64,000 nt of DNA, taken from Planctomycetota bacterium (GTDB lineage: Bacteria; Planctomycetota; UBA1135; GCA-002686595). The notes beneath the pieces are model-generated. The model saw only the letters and a program-made list of their open reading frames with translations. It was not told the DNA's origin and did no database searches. Positions 1 through 8,528 of the stretch are shown one piece after another (positions within the stretch are counted from its first letter, which is position 1; every line of letters begins with the position of its first letter). Position numbers and translations under genes: made by a program. The DNA is taken from contig JAKLKU010000001.1 of NCBI GenBank assembly GCA_023150475.1, forward strand, positions 186,001 through 250,000, given 5' to 3'.

Positions 1-1
1 C

Positions 2-199
2 TCGTGCGTGAAGCGCGGTCCGCTCGACGTCGAGAAGCTCTGCAAGGCGCTCGCGAAACGCGGCGAGACGATCTCGAACGGCTACGGCGACCTCAAGGGT
101 CAGACGTTCCGCATCGGGCACATGGGCGACCACGACGAAGCAGGACTCGCGAAGCTGCTGCGGCTCGTCGACGAGCTCTGGCCGACGGTGCTCGCCTGA
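2..199 (+). CDS. Class V aminotransferase, C-terminal end (partial)
   Basis: Only the last 65 or so codons are present; the 5' part lies outside the window and the frame is open to base 2. The visible end contains NGYGDLKGQTFRIGHMG, which closely matches the C-terminal segment of the alanine-glyoxylate/serine-glyoxylate aminotransferase group of PLP enzymes, where a Phe-Arg-Ile-Gly-His strand precedes the final helices. The helix after it (residues DEAGLAKLLRLVDELW) is also usual for the group. The PLP lysine is upstream and cannot be seen, so the substrate cannot be decided. A seven-unit decamer repeat follows the stop within about 20 bases. Confidence 0.7.
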   Translation, partial: SCVKRGPLDVEKLCKALAKRGETISNGYGDLKGQTFRIGHMGDHDEAGLAKLLRLVDELWPTVLA

Positions 200-220
200 T
201 CGAGCTCGCGTCTCAACGCT

Positions 221-290
221 TGCGGGGGCTTGCGGGGGCTTGCGGGGGCCCGCGGGGGCCCGCGGAGGCTCGCGGGGGCTCGCGGAGTCG
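221..290. repeat. 10-bp tandem repeat, seven units
   Basis: Seven consecutive decamers of the type TGCGGGGGCT / CGCGGAGGCT follow the aminotransferase stop codon and precede the minus-strand stop at 336. Units 1 and 2 are identical and the rest differ at one to four positions. The tract lies between two converging genes. It may be a slippage-prone minisatellite; no function can be read from it. Confidence 0.85.
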
Positions 291-335
291 CTAGGCCCGC
301 GCCTCGCCAGGCCCGCGACGCAACTCCGGCGTCGT

Positions 336-2888
336 TCAGCGTTCGAAGAGGCCTTCGCGCCGCGCGAGCTCGCGTGCGAGGCCACGGATGCGTTCCGGGC
401 CCAAGTGGTGGAGCTCCTGCACGAGCACCCGCGTCGGGTCGAGCTCCGGCCACGCCTCCGGCGCCGCTTCGAGCTCTCGATCGAGCCACTCCAGAAGGTC
501 CGCGAGCAGCCGCCGGTACGCCGACGCGTGAGGCGTCACGCCCTCCGCGCCGCTCTCGGTCGCGCCGAGCACGTCGGCGAGCGGCAGACGCGGATCGGGT
601 GCGTCGCAGAGCGCGACGAGCTGGGCGCGATACTCGAGCCGTTCCGCGATCGCCTGCGGCGAGAAGAAGTGCCTCGCGAGGAACCCGAGCGCGCGCCCCC
701 AGTGTTCGTGCAACGGGAAGAAGCGCGTGCGATCGCACAGGTGCCCTTCTTCGTGGATCGCAGTGACGAGCACGAGATCGTCGAGGTCGACGAGGCCGCG
801 TTGGCGAGCGCCGGCTTCCGCGGCGGGACCACTTGCGCGAGCGGCGGCACGGTCGCGCAGCACGGCGAGCCGCACGCGTTCCGCTTCGCCGAGCAACACG
901 TCGATCGACCGGCGCTCCGCACGGTAGAGCTCGCGCAGCGCCGGCGGAGCTTCGACCGCGAGCCCACGCACGGCGAGCGCGCGGGCCGCACGGTCGGTCG
1001 CTTCAGCGCCGCCGAAACGCGCTTCGAGCGCGAGCCACGCGTCGCGCTCGCGGCGCACGACGTCGACGTCGATCCAATAACCTTCGTGCAGCGCCGCGCC
1101 AGAGATCGACGCTCCGGCGCGCGCCGCGCGGCTCTTCAAGTCCGCCGTCTCGCACCACGCGAGCGTTCCGCGCCACGGCACGCCTAGGTGCGAGCCACGC
1201 GCGTCCTCGACGCAGAGGCGCGAGAGCAACGTGCCGTCCGGCGCTTCGCCGACCAGTTTGCCGAAGATGCCGAAGCGTCCGAGCGCCTCGAGCTCCGCGG
1301 CGAGTCCGCCGACCGGTGCGCCTGCGCGGCCGAGCCCCGCGCGCTCGTCGAGCTCCGAGAACCACGGTCCCGGATGCACCAACGAGCCGAACGCGCCGTA
1401 GGCGATCCGCGGCGAGGCCTCGAGCTCGTTCGCGAGCTTCGCGACGGCTTCCGGGTCGCGCAGACCGCGGTAACGCGCGAAGAGCGGCGCGGCGGAAGCG
1501 AGCAGACGTTCGAGCGTCGCCGGCGGCTCCCGTTCGGCCGCCGCGCGCCGCGGATCCGGCGCGAACAACGTCCGCAGTCCACGAACGAGGTCGATGCCGG
1601 CGGACGCGCGCTCGTCGAGCAGGAGCGCGGCGTCGACGTCGTGTTCGGTCAACGCGTTCGCGACCGAACGCGCCTCGCGGAACCAACCGGCGGCGAGCGT
1701 CGCGCGGCCGAGCTCGACGAGCTCGGTTTCGGTCGCCGTGCGCGTCGTGCCGGCGGCACGCGCGGCGCGCACGATCGCGGCGATGCGTTCGTCGCGCGGC
1801 AGACCGTCGTCGGCGAGCACGATCCGCGGCAGGTCGTCCACCCACTCGTCGACGCCGCGCGCGAATTGGCCGGCGGCGAAGCGCGCGACCCGCAGGAGCG
1901 GTCCGTCCACCGCGCTCTTCGCGCCGGCATCGCGCGCGCGCTCGAGCAACGCGAGCGCCAGCGCGAGCGGGTGACCACGATCCTCGAGCATCAGGACGGC
2001 GCGCCAACGGTCGCGGGCCGGCGAGGGCCGAGCAGCGAGCGCGAGCGAGAGTTCGAGCGCTCCGCCGGAGTCCTGGATCGGCGTGAAACGCAAGCGCGTG
2101 ACCAGGCTGTCGAGCTCGGGCTCGGTCAAGTCCTCGGTGCGCAGGATCTCGAGCGCCCGCGCCGCCGCGCGTTTCGCGCGCGGGTCGAGCAAGAGACCGA
2201 GCTCGATGCCGAGCGACTGCAGTTCGAGCTCCAAGCGATCGCCGTCGCCCAACGTCGGATCGTCCGCGAGTTCGGCGAGCACGTCGAGCGCTTCGCTCGT
2301 GCGGTCCTCCTCGGCGAGGTAGCGCGCCAGCGACGCGCCGAAGTACGTGCGTTCGAAGCTCTCGCGCGTGCGCGCGAGCGCCGCGTGGCCGTGGCGGATC
2401 GCGAGTTCGCCGTCGCCGTTCGCCGCTGCGGTCCAAGCCAGTCCGTGCCAACCCCACGCGAAGCTCGGGTCGCGCTCGACCGCTTGTTGGAAGCGCCGCG
2501 TCCCGGCCGAACCTTCGAGGCGCCCGGCGAGGTAGAGCTCGCGCGGCGACTGCGGGTCGACGGCGAGTTTGGCGCGATGGGCTTCGAGCGCTTCGAGGCC
2601 GCGCAACTCGCTGCGCAGGAGCTCGTCGAGGAACCGCTGTGGCGCGACCCAGTCGGGCGCGAGATCCCGCGCGCGGGTCGCTTCCGCGAGCGCGAGCTCT
2701 CGGGCCTCCGCACCGTCGCCGCGCGCCGCCGCGCGAGCACGGGCGAAAGCGGCGGACGCTTCCGCCGGCACCGGTCGCGCGTCGGCTTCGAGCGCTCGAC
2801 ACGCACACACCAGCGCGAGCAGCCACGCGGCGCCGAGCCACGCCGTCAGGCTTGTCGCGCGCGCGCTCGAGGTGGAGACTCTGGCCAT
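336..2888 (-). CDS. Secreted TPR-type protein with HEXXH metallopeptidase motif
   Basis: 850 residues. The N-terminus has a short basic stretch and then a hydrophobic segment (AWLGAAWLLALVCAC), consistent with a signal peptide, possibly lipoprotein type. Residues of about 40-250 are alanine-rich helical pairs typical of TPR/Sel1-like solenoids, including the phrase SFAWGWHGLAWTAAANGD. Near the C-terminus is HEEGH (residues 712-716) in the context VTAIHEEGHLCD, followed about 33-36 residues later by glutamates in AERLEYRAQL that could be a third zinc ligand. It is therefore probably an envelope zinc peptidase or a descendant of one. I do not recognise the family. The ATG at 2888 is chosen because it precedes the signal peptide; it overlaps the divergent start of the next gene by two bases. 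Confidence 0.7.
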   Translation of the reverse strand: MARVSTSSARATSLTAWLGAAWLLALVCACRALEADARPVPAEASAAFARARAAARGDGAEARELALAEATRARDLAPDWVAPQRFLDELLRSELRGLEALEAHRAKLAVDPQSPRELYLAGRLEGSAGTRRFQQAVERDPSFAWGWHGLAWTAAANGDGELAIRHGHAALARTRESFERTYFGASLARYLAEEDRTSEALDVLAELADDPTLGDGDRLELELQSLGIELGLLLDPRAKRAAARALEILRTEDLTEPELDSLVTRLRFTPIQDSGGALELSLALAARPSPARDRWRAVLMLEDRGHPLALALALLERARDAGAKSAVDGPLLRVARFAAGQFARGVDEWVDDLPRIVLADDGLPRDERIAAIVRAARAAGTTRTATETELVELGRATLAAGWFREARSVANALTEHDVDAALLLDERASAGIDLVRGLRTLFAPDPRRAAAEREPPATLERLLASAAPLFARYRGLRDPEAVAKLANELEASPRIAYGAFGSLVHPGPWFSELDERAGLGRAGAPVGGLAAELEALGRFGIFGKLVGEAPDGTLLSRLCVEDARGSHLGVPWRGTLAWCETADLKSRAARAGASISGAALHEGYWIDVDVVRRERDAWLALEARFGGAEATDRAARALAVRGLAVEAPPALRELYRAERRSIDVLLGEAERVRLAVLRDRAAARASGPAAEAGARQRGLVDLDDLVLVTAIHEEGHLCDRTRFFPLHEHWGRALGFLARHFFSPQAIAERLEYRAQLVALCDAPDPRLPLADVLGATESGAEGVTPHASAYRRLLADLLEWLDRELEAAPEAWPELDPTRVLVQELHHLGPERIRGLARELARREGLFER

Positions 2889-4032
2889 GCGATCGGGGTG
2901 GCTCGTGCGGACGTGCGGTCTCGTGGCGGCGGGAGTGCTGGCGCTCGGCGTCGCGCCGGCGGCCGCCCACTCTATCGGCCGGAATGCCGTCGCTCCCGAG
3001 CCTCTCCAGAAGAAGGCCCCGCCGCCGCGTTTCGCGCCGTTCGTCGGCTCGCTCGACGACGCGCGACGCCACGCGACCGAACGCAACGTGGCGTTGGTGG
3101 TGTGCGCCGTGCTCGCGGGCGAGGAGGCGAGCGACCGCTTCACGCAGACCGTGCCGCAGGACCCGGCGTACGCGGCGGCGCTCGCCGGAGCGCTCGTGAT
3201 CGTCGCCAACGCGGGCGAACACCCGGCGAAGAAGCTCGAGGAACTCGTCGACGGCAAGAAACTCGTCCGCGACGTCTGCTCGGCGTTCTTCACGCCGACG
3301 TGCGCCGACCACCAGAAGCTCTGGGATCCGACGTTCTTCGCGTTCCAGGAGCAAGGCGAACTGCGTTGCCCGCAGGTGATCGTCGTCGCTCCCGACGGCC
3401 AAGTCGCGAAGCGGATCAGCCCCGGCGACGTGCCGAAGCCCGGCCAAGTCACGAGCGCGCTCGCGTCGGTCGCGGAGAAGTTCGGGCCCGGCCTCTCGGA
3501 GCAGGAACTCGCGACGGTGAAGCAGGCGTTCGCCGACGCCGAGGCGGCGACGAGCCGCGGCGCACACGCCGACGCGTGGCGCGCCTACGCGCTCGTGGTG
3601 TCGCTCGCACCGAAAGCGCCGCAGGGCGAGCTCGCGCGCAAGGGCCAAGGCACGGCGCTCGTCGAACTCGCCGCGCGTCGCGACGCGGCGCTCGAGCGGC
3701 TCGCTGGCGACCGGCCGACCGACGGTTACGACGCGCTCGTCGCGCTGGCGGCGGACTGCAAGGGGCTGCCGAACGAGAAGGAGCTCGTGAAGCTCGTCGC
3801 CGATGCGGAAGCGAAACCGACGTTGCGCGACGTGATCGCGGCGCACAAGAAACACCTCGCGGCCGAAGCGCTCTGGAAGGAGATCGGCGAGCTCGAAGCG
3901 GCGAACCAGAAGCGCAAGGCGGAAGCGAAGATCCGGCTCTTGATCCGCAAGTACTGGGACACCGACGCCGGCAAACGCGCGCGCAAGCAGTACCCCGAGA
4001 TCGCCGCGGACGAAGACGCGAAGGGCCGCTAG
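2887..4032 (+). CDS. Secreted thioredoxin-fold protein without CXXC
   Basis: 381 residues beginning with a clear signal peptide (GLVAAGVLALGVAPAAAHS). Residues of about 45-190 fit a thioredoxin-like domain: DDARRHATERNVALVVCAVL, then a later strand CPQVIVVAPDGQVAKRISPGD matching the cis-Pro region and final strands. The usual redox CXXC at the helix start is absent, so it is unlikely to be a conventional disulfide oxidoreductase. The C-terminal third is helical, with repeats resembling TPR (ADAWRAYALVVSLAPKAPQG) and a lysine-rich end. Such thioredoxin plus helical-repeat proteins are common in planctomycete secretomes. The first ATG is in divergent overlap with the minus gene; a GTG seven codons in would also leave a full signal peptide. 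Confidence 0.7.
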   Translation: MRSGWLVRTCGLVAAGVLALGVAPAAAHSIGRNAVAPEPLQKKAPPPRFAPFVGSLDDARRHATERNVALVVCAVLAGEEASDRFTQTVPQDPAYAAALAGALVIVANAGEHPAKKLEELVDGKKLVRDVCSAFFTPTCADHQKLWDPTFFAFQEQGELRCPQVIVVAPDGQVAKRISPGDVPKPGQVTSALASVAEKFGPGLSEQELATVKQAFADAEAATSRGAHADAWRAYALVVSLAPKAPQGELARKGQGTALVELAARRDAALERLAGDRPTDGYDALVALAADCKGLPNEKELVKLVADAEAKPTLRDVIAAHKKHLAAEALWKEIGELEAANQKRKAEAKIRLLIRKYWDTDAGKRARKQYPEIAADEDAKGR

Positions 4033-4035
4033 GCG

Positions 4036-4073
4036 CCCCCCGCACCGCGCAAGCCCCCCCCGCACGGCGCAAG
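4036..4073. repeat. Direct repeat between convergent genes
   Basis: Two 18-bp copies (CCCCCCGCACCGCGCAAG and a copy with one mismatch) lie head to tail, two bases apart, in the 66-bp gap between two converging genes. There is no hairpin typical of an intrinsic terminator. Confidence 0.6.
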
Positions 4074-4098
4074 CCAGGCGGTCGCGGCGAGACGCGGC

Positions 4099-5250
4099 TC
4101 AGTCGTAGAGGAACGACTCGAGCACGGCGTCGCCGCCGACTTCGCGGTCGAGGCGCTCCTTGAAGCGCAGCTGCGCGAGGCGCGGTCCGAGCGTGTCACC
4201 GCGCCCGCCGAGCACGTTGCCGGTGTAGACCCGGACCTGATCGACGAAGCCGTGATCGAGGTAGCGCGACAGGAGCACCGGGCCCGACTCGAGCATCACA
4301 CGCTTCACGCCGAGCTGCCAGAGATAGGCCTGGACGTCCCAGAGCGAGACGTGATCGTTCTCGTCGGTGTGGCAACCGACCAACTTCGCGCCGGCGGCTT
4401 CGAGCAGCCGGTAACGCTCGGGGTTCGTGCCCGCCTGATACAGGATGTGCAACTCGCCGAGCCCTTCGTGCGGTTCCTTCGGCGCGAAGAGCCGCGCGCT
4501 CGGCGGAGTGCGCAAGACGCTGTCGAGCACGACGCGCAGCGGCGGCTTCGTCGGATCGCCCGGTGGGCGCACCGAGAAGCGCGGATCGTCCGCGAGCACG
4601 GTGGAAATGCCCGTGACGATCGCATCGACGCGGCCGCGCAGCTCGTGCACTTCGTCGAGCGACTTCGGTCCGCTGATCCAGCGGCCGCCACCGACTTCGG
4701 CCGGCGGGATCAAGTGTCCGGAACGCGTCTGCGCCCACTTCGCGATCGTCCACGGCCGCGGGCGCCGCAAGCGGTCGGGCGAAGTCCACTGCAGGAAATG
4801 CGGAGTGACGCGCGAGAGCGGCGCGACGCCTTCGAAGAGATCGACTTGGAGGCCGGCTTCACGCAGCCGCTGGATGCCCGCACCGCGCGAGCGCACGTCG
4901 GGATCGACCGCGCCGACGATCACTCGGCGGATGCCGGAGCGCAGGATCGCGTCGGTGCACGCCGGTTGTTTGCCGACGGTCGAGCACGGCTCGAGCGTCA
5001 CTGCGAGCGTCGTCCACTCGCTCGGGGGCACGCCGCTCGCTTCCGCCTGGGCGAGTGCGTCGACTTCGGCGTGGGCGCCGCCCCACACGCGATGGAAGCC
5101 GCGCGCGATCACACGATCGCCGGCGAGCACCGCGGCGCCGACGCACGGGTTCGGCGCGATGTCGAAGCGGAAGCGACGCGCCTCCTCACCGAGGCTCTCG
5201 AAGAGCGAGGCGAGCAGAGCTTCGTCGAGGGCGGTTTGAGTGGCTCGCAT
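4099..5250 (-). CDS. ribD: Bifunctional riboflavin biosynthesis protein RibD
   Basis: 383 residues, the normal size for the two-domain enzyme. The N-terminal deaminase has its zinc site: H60-A-E62 (GGAHAEVDAL) and C89/C98 in PCSTVGKQPAC, with the substrate loop NPCVGA near residue 34. The C-terminal half (from about 175) is a RibD-type DHFR-fold reductase: KWAQTRSG, GRVDAIVTGISTVLADDP, VLDSVLRTP and MLESGPVLLS are recognisable. It carries out the second and third steps of riboflavin synthesis: deamination of the pyrimidine ring, then reduction of the ribosyl side chain. It stands alone; no other rib gene is near. The ATG at 5250 is preferred over the in-frame GTG three bases upstream. A TAGTGT box sits 24 bases before it. 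Confidence 0.95.
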   Translation of the reverse strand: MRATQTALDEALLASLFESLGEEARRFRFDIAPNPCVGAAVLAGDRVIARGFHRVWGGAHAEVDALAQAEASGVPPSEWTTLAVTLEPCSTVGKQPACTDAILRSGIRRVIVGAVDPDVRSRGAGIQRLREAGLQVDLFEGVAPLSRVTPHFLQWTSPDRLRRPRPWTIAKWAQTRSGHLIPPAEVGGGRWISGPKSLDEVHELRGRVDAIVTGISTVLADDPRFSVRPPGDPTKPPLRVVLDSVLRTPPSARLFAPKEPHEGLGELHILYQAGTNPERYRLLEAAGAKLVGCHTDENDHVSLWDVQAYLWQLGVKRVMLESGPVLLSRYLDHGFVDQVRVYTGNVLGGRGDTLGPRLAQLRFKERLDREVGGDAVLESFLYD

Positions 5251-5569
5251 CACGGTGTCGGTCTCGGGCGCTCCACACTAGCCCGCGCGCCGCGGGAGCC
5301 CAAGGGCGGCGCGACGCACGAGCACGGCGCTCGCGGAAGCCTACCCCGGGATCGCGGAGGCGGTCGAGTCTGCAAAGCATCGGCCGAATCGCCGCTCCGA
5401 GCGCATTCGCCCTTCTGCGCAGCGCGAAGGCGCTGGATGCGGCTGCCCGCGCGGCGCTGCTCGCGACGCGTTCGGCGGCGAGGGAATCGGCCCGGTCGAC
5501 TTTTCGTACACGGAAGGCCGCGGCAGACTACGCGCTTCGCTCTCCCATCCACGAAAGCCAACCACTGCC
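5251..5569. other. Intergenic region between ribD and mdh
   Basis: 319 bases between two divergent genes. The ribD-proximal end holds a TAGTGT box on the minus strand. On the mdh side no convincing promoter is visible, although the 100 bases before mdh are the least GC-rich part. I see no hairpin, RNA gene or conserved leader. Short open frames here look like chance products of high GC. Confidence 0.5.
5275..5280 (-). promoter_or_regulatory. Putative -10 box (TAGTGT) for ribD
   Basis: TAGTGT on the minus strand, preceded by GC, ends 24 bases before the ribD ATG. It matches the TANNNT hexamer seen before many other starts in the window. No good -35 element is visible. Confidence 0.35.
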
Positions 5570-6565
5570 ATGACCAAGGCCCCCATTCGAGTCGCCGTCA
5601 CCGGCGCTGCCGGCGCGATCGGTTACGCGCTCCTGCCCCGCATCGCCTCCGGCGCGATGTTCGGTCCCGACCAACCCGTGATCCTGCAGTTGCTCGAACT
5701 ACCCATCGACAAGGTGCAACAGGCGCTGAAAGGCGTCGCGATGGAACTCGACGACTGCGCGTTCCCGCTGCTCCACGGCATCGTCTGCACCGCCGATCCG
5801 AAAGTCGCCTTCAAGGACGCGAACTGGTGCTTGCTCGTCGGCTCGAAGCCGCGCGGCCCCGGCATGGAGCGCAACGATCTGATCCGCGAGAACGGTCCGA
5901 TCTTCGTCGGCCAAGGCCAAGCGATCGCGGAAGTCGCGGCGAAGGACGTGCGCGTCGCCGTCGTCGGCAACCCGTGCAACACGAACGCTCTGATCGCGAT
6001 GCACTCGGCGAAGGGCGTGCCGAAGGAACGCTTCAGCGCGATGACGCGCCTCGACCAGAACCGCGCGATGTCGCAACTCGCCGCGAAGGCCGGCGTGCAC
6101 ACGACCGACGTCACCCACGCGACGATCTGGGGCAACCACAGCGCCACGCAAGTGCCCGACTACTTGAACACCAAGATCAAGGGCAAGCCCGCGTGCGAAG
6201 TCATCAAGGACGAAGCTTGGCTGAAGGGCGACTTCTTCAAGACCGTCCAACAACGCGGCGCGGCGATCATCGCGGCGCGCGGCTCGTCGAGCGCGTTCTC
6301 GGCGGCGAGCGCGTTGATCGACCACGTGCACGACATGCACTTCGCGACGCCGGCCGGAGAATGGCGCTCGGTCTGCATCGTCAGCGACGGCTCGTACGGC
6401 GTGCCGGCGGGACTGATCAGTTCCTTCCCGGTGACCAGCGACGGCAAGGGCGGTTGGAAGATCGTCCAAGGCCTGCCGCTCGACGCGTTCCTGAAGGAGA
6501 AGATCGCCGCGACCGTCAAGGAGCTCGAAGGCGAGCGCGCGGTGGTCGCCGACCTGCTCAAGTGA
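5570..6565 (+). CDS. mdh: Malate dehydrogenase (NAD-dependent, type 2)
   Basis: 331 residues, the usual length for the cytosolic-like malate dehydrogenase group. The N-terminal NAD-binding motif is VTGAAGAIG. The catalytic pair is visible as D162 in TRLDQNRA and H190 in IWGNHSA, with the substrate-binding arginines in [12 protein letters not shown]. It interconverts malate and oxaloacetate. The window also carries malate synthase and isocitrate lyase, so it would close the glyoxylate and citric acid cycles. The DinB gene begins four bases after the stop and is probably co-transcribed. There is no strong Shine-Dalgarno sequence before the ATG. Confidence 0.95.
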   Translation: MTKAPIRVAVTGAAGAIGYALLPRIASGAMFGPDQPVILQLLELPIDKVQQALKGVAMELDDCAFPLLHGIVCTADPKVAFKDANWCLLVGSKPRGPGMERNDLIRENGPIFVGQGQAIAEVAAKDVRVAVVGNPCNTNALIAMHSAKGVPKERFSAMTRLDQNRAMSQLAAKAGVHTTDVTHATIWGNHSATQVPDYLNTKIKGKPACEVIKDEAWLKGDFFKTVQQRGAAIIAARGSSSAFSAASALIDHVHDMHFATPAGEWRSVCIVSDGSYGVPAGLISSFPVTSDGKGGWKIVQGLPLDAFLKEKIAATVKELEGERAVVADLLK

Positions 6566-6569
6566 TCCG

Positions 6570-7037
6570 ATGGACGTGCGCGCGCATTACGCTCGGCTCT
6601 TCGCCCACGATGCTTGGGCGAACGGCGAAGTGCTGAAAGCGTTCGCGCGCACGCCCGACGTCCCCGAGAAGGCGCTCGGGAGGTTCGCCCACCTCCTCAG
6701 CGCCGAACGGCTCTGGCTCGAGCGGCTCGAGGCGCGGCCGCAGACGACGCCGGTGTGGCCGACGCCGGAGCTCACGCGCGCGGCGGAAGAGCTCGCGGCG
6801 CTCACGCGCGACTGGCAGGCGTACGTCGCGCGGCTCGACGATGCGGCGCTCGACCGCGTGGTCGGCTACAAGAACACCAAAGGCGAGCCCTGGACGAGCC
6901 GGGTCGGCGACGTGCTCGACCACGTGCTGCTCCACTCGCAGTACCACCGCGGTCAGATCGCGAGCGACTTGCGCTCGGCCGGGCACGTGCCGCCCGCGAC
7001 CGATTTCATCCACGCCGTCCGCAACCGCCTGATCTGA
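6570..7037 (+). CDS. DinB-family protein
   Basis: 155 residues forming the four-helix-bundle DinB/YfiT fold. The three expected metal-binding histidines are visible: one in RFAHLLSAERLWLER and two in DHVLLHSQYHRGQIASDLR near the C-terminus. N-terminal HDAWANGEVL is also standard for the family. Members include bacillithiol or mycothiol S-transferases and thiol-dependent hydrolases, but the substrate here is unknown. It lies four bases after mdh and probably shares its transcript. It converges with the SGNH hydrolase gene, 69 bases away. Confidence 0.85.
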   Translation: MDVRAHYARLFAHDAWANGEVLKAFARTPDVPEKALGRFAHLLSAERLWLERLEARPQTTPVWPTPELTRAAEELAALTRDWQAYVARLDDAALDRVVGYKNTKGEPWTSRVGDVLDHVLLHSQYHRGQIASDLRSAGHVPPATDFIHAVRNRLI

Positions 7038-7081
7038 AGCGCCGGGGCGTCCGCGTCGGCCGCGCGGCGATGCCTCGCGAT

Positions 7082-7097
7082 GGTGCGGCTCCGCACC
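7082..7097. terminator. Small hairpin between convergent genes
   Basis: GGTGCGG and CCGCACC form a perfect inverted repeat with a very short loop in the gap between the DinB and SGNH genes. There is no T-tract, so termination is only a guess. Confidence 0.25.
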
Positions 7098-7106
7098 CGC
7101 GCGAGA

Positions 7107-8246
7107 TCACTTCTTCGGAATCAGCCCGAGCGCGAGGATCTGATCCGCGAGGTAGCGCCCGATCAGGTCCGAGCCCTTGTCGGTCGGATGCACTTCGCGC
7201 TGGAAGAGGTCGTCCGACTTCGCGCCTTGCGCGAGCTGTGCGGCGAGCGCGTCCTCGACGTGCTTCGCCGTGTCGGCGAGCGGCACGCCTTCCGACGCGG
7301 CGACTTCGCGCAGGATGTCGCGGCAGCGCAGCAAACCTGCCTTCTGCTGCTCGTACGACAACGCAGGCTCGATGTCGCGAAAGCGCATGGCTTGGGTCGA
7401 AAGCAACACGTTCGCGCCGTGCTCGCGAGCGACGGAAACGATGCTCTTCAGGTTGCGACGGAAGTTGGCGAAGCCGCGCTCGGCGTCGGTCGCTTGCCCG
7501 AAGTCGCCCTTGTACGGCGCGACGTGGTACTTGCCGTAGTCGACGATCATGTACGTGCCGAGGTCCTTCTGCTTCGCGAGCCAGTCGGTGCCGTAACGAC
7601 GCCACGTCATGAAGAGGCGGCTCGATTCGAGCACGCGGTCCGCATAGGACTTCTGGACCACCGGCCACACCGCCCGCCAATGCGTGTTGTCGTTGACGCA
7701 GCCCGGATAGAGCGCGCAACGCATGTCGTTGATCGACTCGTAGGTGATGACGAGGTCCGGGGAGAAGTCGACGAGCCGGAGCTCGAGGTTGATCAGCATC
7801 TCGAACGTCGAGTATCCGCGGCAGCCGCCGTTGATCACTTCGACCCGTTGCGCGAGGCCCGCCGCGTTCAGGTACTCCTCGAGCCGCGCGGACCACACCG
7901 CCTCGTCGCGCGATTCGCTCTGGCCGTAACACGACGAACCGCCGATCGTGACGATCCGGTACGTGCCCGGCGGCTTCGCGTACGTGGTCTCCTTCCCACG
8001 GAAACCGAGCGAATTGTGGTGGATGACCTGAGGCCCCGCCGGAGTCTCGGTCTGGACGAAGTTGGGCTTCGGCGCATACGCGAGGTACGGGTGCGGCGCG
8101 ACGTTGGCCTTCTGACGGATCTGGTCGGCGATCGGATCGAGTGCTTCCGGACGCAGAGCGGCGATCCAGCCGGTGCGTGCAACGACTTCGAAGCCGAGCA
8201 CGAGCACCGCGAGCGAGAAGAACGAGATCAGGCAGCCGCGCTTCAT
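7107..8246 (-). CDS. SGNH/GDSL-family hydrolase, membrane-anchored
   Basis: 379 residues. An N-terminal hydrophobic segment (CLISFFSLAVLVLGFEVVAR) looks like a signal anchor. The four SGNH blocks can be followed: the nucleophile serine in VTIGGSSCYGQ, the glycine block around VINGGCRGYS, the asparagine block in YESINDMRC, and the Asp-His pair in EVHPTDKGSDLIGR at the C-terminus. The domain therefore looks like an active esterase or acyl-hydrolase facing the periplasm. Similar proteins occur next to O-acetyl transfer and polysaccharide systems, but no such neighbour is present here. The ATG at 8246 is chosen because the hydrophobic segment begins at once; longer readings add an arginine-rich tail without merit. 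Confidence 0.85.
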   Translation of the reverse strand: MKRGCLISFFSLAVLVLGFEVVARTGWIAALRPEALDPIADQIRQKANVAPHPYLAYAPKPNFVQTETPAGPQVIHHNSLGFRGKETTYAKPPGTYRIVTIGGSSCYGQSESRDEAVWSARLEEYLNAAGLAQRVEVINGGCRGYSTFEMLINLELRLVDFSPDLVITYESINDMRCALYPGCVNDNTHWRAVWPVVQKSYADRVLESSRLFMTWRRYGTDWLAKQKDLGTYMIVDYGKYHVAPYKGDFGQATDAERGFANFRRNLKSIVSVAREHGANVLLSTQAMRFRDIEPALSYEQQKAGLLRCRDILREVAASEGVPLADTAKHVEDALAAQLAQGAKSDDLFQREVHPTDKGSDLIGRYLADQILALGLIPKK

Positions 8247-8528
8247 CCGCCTAGCATCCCTCCCGGCCGCGCCTCCGACAAGGCCCGGCGCGCTTGGCCC
8301 GCGATTTGTCTTCACCTCGGACGTTCCGTGACAACCCGCTCGAGCCCGACGGCGCCGCGACGACCCACGCGAGCCACGGACGAGCCGCGCAGCCCGCTGC
8401 ACCGACTCGCCCGAGCCCGCGCCCGAGTTCCGCGACGACTGGACGGCCTGTGCGGGTTCGGCTCAATCCGGCGCAAACGGCGCGCGGACCGACGCGGACG
8501 CGACCACTCTCGCCCCACGAACCCGACG

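Noticed and set aside
2889-3452. Longer N-terminus for the HEXXH protein gene
   Set aside because: It would lie antisense to the thioredoxin-fold gene and place the signal peptide inside the chain.
7080-8528. Extension of the secreted-protein frame upstream of 8529
   Set aside because: The extra part is antisense to the SGNH hydrolase and lacks homology; the signal peptide begins at 8529.
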